64,000 nt of DNA from Streptomyces sp. SCUT-3 (GTDB lineage Bacteria > Actinomycetota > Actinomycetes > Streptomycetales > Streptomycetaceae): contig NZ_CP046907.1 in assembly GCF_014083985.1 (NCBI RefSeq), forward strand, positions 1,062,501 through 1,126,500, read 5' to 3'. Positions 63,110 to 64,000 of the stretch are shown one piece after another (the stretch's first letter is position 1; each line of letters opens with the position of its first letter). The position numbers were made by a program, and so were the translations under genes. The notes beneath the pieces were generated by a model. It was not told the origin of the DNA and did not search any database. It worked only from the letters and a program-made list of their open reading frames with translations.

Positions 63110-63895
63110 TCAGTAATTGCCCAGTCCTCCGCACACGTTGAGCGCCTGGGCCGTCACGGAGGCCGCGGCGTCGCCGGCCAGGTAGCCGACCATCGCCGTC
63201 ACCTCGTCGACCTCGACATAGCGGCCGATCGGCACCCGGGCGGTGACCCGCTCCGCGGCCTCCTGCTCGGTGATGCCGTACGACTGCGCGTAGTGCGTGC
63301 GCACCCGCTCGGCCATCGGCGTCTCGACGAACCCGGGGCAGACGGCGTTGACCGTGATGCCGGTTTTGGCGAGGTCCAGCCCCAGGGCCTTGGTGAAGCC
63401 GACGACACCGTGCTTGGAGGCGGAGTACGGGGCGGCGGTGACCGCCCCCTGCTTGCCGGCCGTGGACGCGATGTTGATGATCCGGCCCCACTGCTTGTCC
63501 CGCATGCCGCCGACGGCGAGCGCGGCCCGGGTCACCAGGAACACGCTGTTGAGGTTGGTGTTGATCACGTCGTACCAGAGCTCGTCGGACATCTCGGCGA
63601 CCACGCCGCCTCCGCTGCGGCCCGCGTTGTTCACCAGGATGTCGAGGGGGCCGAAGCGCTCCACCGCCGCGCCGACCAACGCCTCGACGTCCGCCCGGTC
63701 GGTCACGTCGCAGGTCCTGCCGTCCACGTCCAGGCCCTGCTCCTGCAAGCTCTTGACGGTCTCGGCGAGCCGGTCGGCCGAGCGTCCGCACACGTACACC
63801 CGGGCTCCCTCGCGGGCCAGGTGGGTGGCGATCCCCAGACCGATACCGCTGGTGGCTCCGGTGACCAGGGCCACTCGTCCGCGGTGGGAAGACAT
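63110..63895 (-). CDS. Polyketide ketoreductase (ActIII-like)
   Basis: A 261-residue short-chain dehydrogenase, close to the actinorhodin C-9 ketoreductase. It has TGATSGIG (12-19), [13 protein letters not shown] residues with Y157 and K161 (PYSASKHG), [11 protein letters not shown] and the C-terminal [13 protein letters not shown], which is nearly diagnostic. It reduces the first-ring ketone of the nascent chain. The usual P-G-G motif next to NNAGR is S-G-G here. The ATG at 63895 has a GGAGG site. It is the first gene of the leftward set inside the window. Confidence 0.96.
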   Translation of the reverse strand: MSSHRGRVALVTGATSGIGLGIATHLAREGARVYVCGRSADRLAETVKSLQEQGLDVDGRTCDVTDRADVEALVGAAVERFGPLDILVNNAGRSGGGVVAEMSDELWYDVINTNLNSVFLVTRAALAVGGMRDKQWGRIINIASTAGKQGAVTAAPYSASKHGVVGFTKALGLDLAKTGITVNAVCPGFVETPMAERVRTHYAQSYGITEQEAAERVTARVPIGRYVEVDEVTAMVGYLAGDAAASVTAQALNVCGGLGNY

Positions 63896-64000
63896 GGTTC
63901 CTCCAAGGAGAAGAGAAGCAAGGGACGGGCCGGGCAGGGCGGTGGACCGGCCTGCCCGCCCGTGGGAGTCTCGCGCCACGGGTTCGACTCCGGTTCGAAG

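Noticed and set aside
63970-64000. A GGTTCGACTCC stretch resembling a tRNA T-arm at the right edge
   Set aside because: No acceptor, D or anticodon arms can be built upstream, and it lies in the leader of the ketoreductase gene.

Overview
This 64 kb stretch is very GC-rich actinomycete DNA, almost certainly from Streptomyces or a close relative. The support is the codon usage, GTG/TTG starts, a DasR-type operator in front of a chitin-active oxygenase, an iron box, an SoxR homologue, an ActIII-like ketoreductase with a type II PKS ketosynthase pair, and a Streptomyces-style HATPase/STAS/SpoIIE regulatory complement.

Left part (1-26.6 kb): an accessory, defence-like island. It holds a complete type I restriction-modification operon (hsdM-hsdS-hsdR, with hsdM entering from outside) and a small Cys-rich orphan protein. 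Next come an IS5-family element sitting inside a decayed RsbW-like ATPase gene and a Ser/Thr kinase with a repeat-rich C-terminus. A divergent pair follows: a GmrSD-like DUF262/DUF1524 endonuclease and a DUF6119 protein. The 3' end of the kinase gene is duplicated on both sides of this pair, marking it as an inserted cassette. Then come two paralogous 713-aa RelE-like/UvrD helicase fusions, separated by an EcsC-type gene and a TnpB remnant. The island ends with a translationally coupled operon encoding a 1948-aa P-loop ATPase and a 489-aa protein with a C-terminal HEPN-like RN-x3-H motif. A tRNA-Leu(GAG) gene closes the island with its 3' end facing it, the arrangement expected of an integration site.

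Middle part (27-53 kb): mostly ordinary chromosomal genes. They include a WXG100-like protein, two tandem long-chain acyl-CoA ligases, an aldo/keto reductase, a holin-like/phosphodiesterase membrane protein, two metallo-beta-lactamase-fold proteins, a DedA protein, a 2OG-Fe dioxygenase and an MFS exporter. Two degenerate PLP-enzyme genes follow: an aminotransferase-like protein without its catalytic Lys and a truncated Orn/Lys/Arg decarboxylase. Then come a frameshifted AA10 polysaccharide monooxygenase behind two DasR-like sites, a baeRF-type protein, DUF2795, a PAP2-diacylglycerol kinase fusion, a frameshifted DUF5709 gene, a GAF-SpoIIE phosphatase with its STAS partner, and an iron-box-controlled siderophore esterase.

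Right part (53-64 kb): the edge of an aromatic (type II) polyketide gene cluster. A divergent SoxR/FMN-reductase pair and a transposase-derived protein with a lost catalytic Glu border it. A leftward set of genes follows: ketoreductase, KS-alpha, KS-beta (CLF), an NTF2/SnoaL-like protein, a DegT-type aminotransferase, a glycosyltransferase-like protein and a flavin-dependent monooxygenase of the acyl-CoA dehydrogenase fold. No acyl carrier protein is seen in the window, so the cluster must continue to the right.
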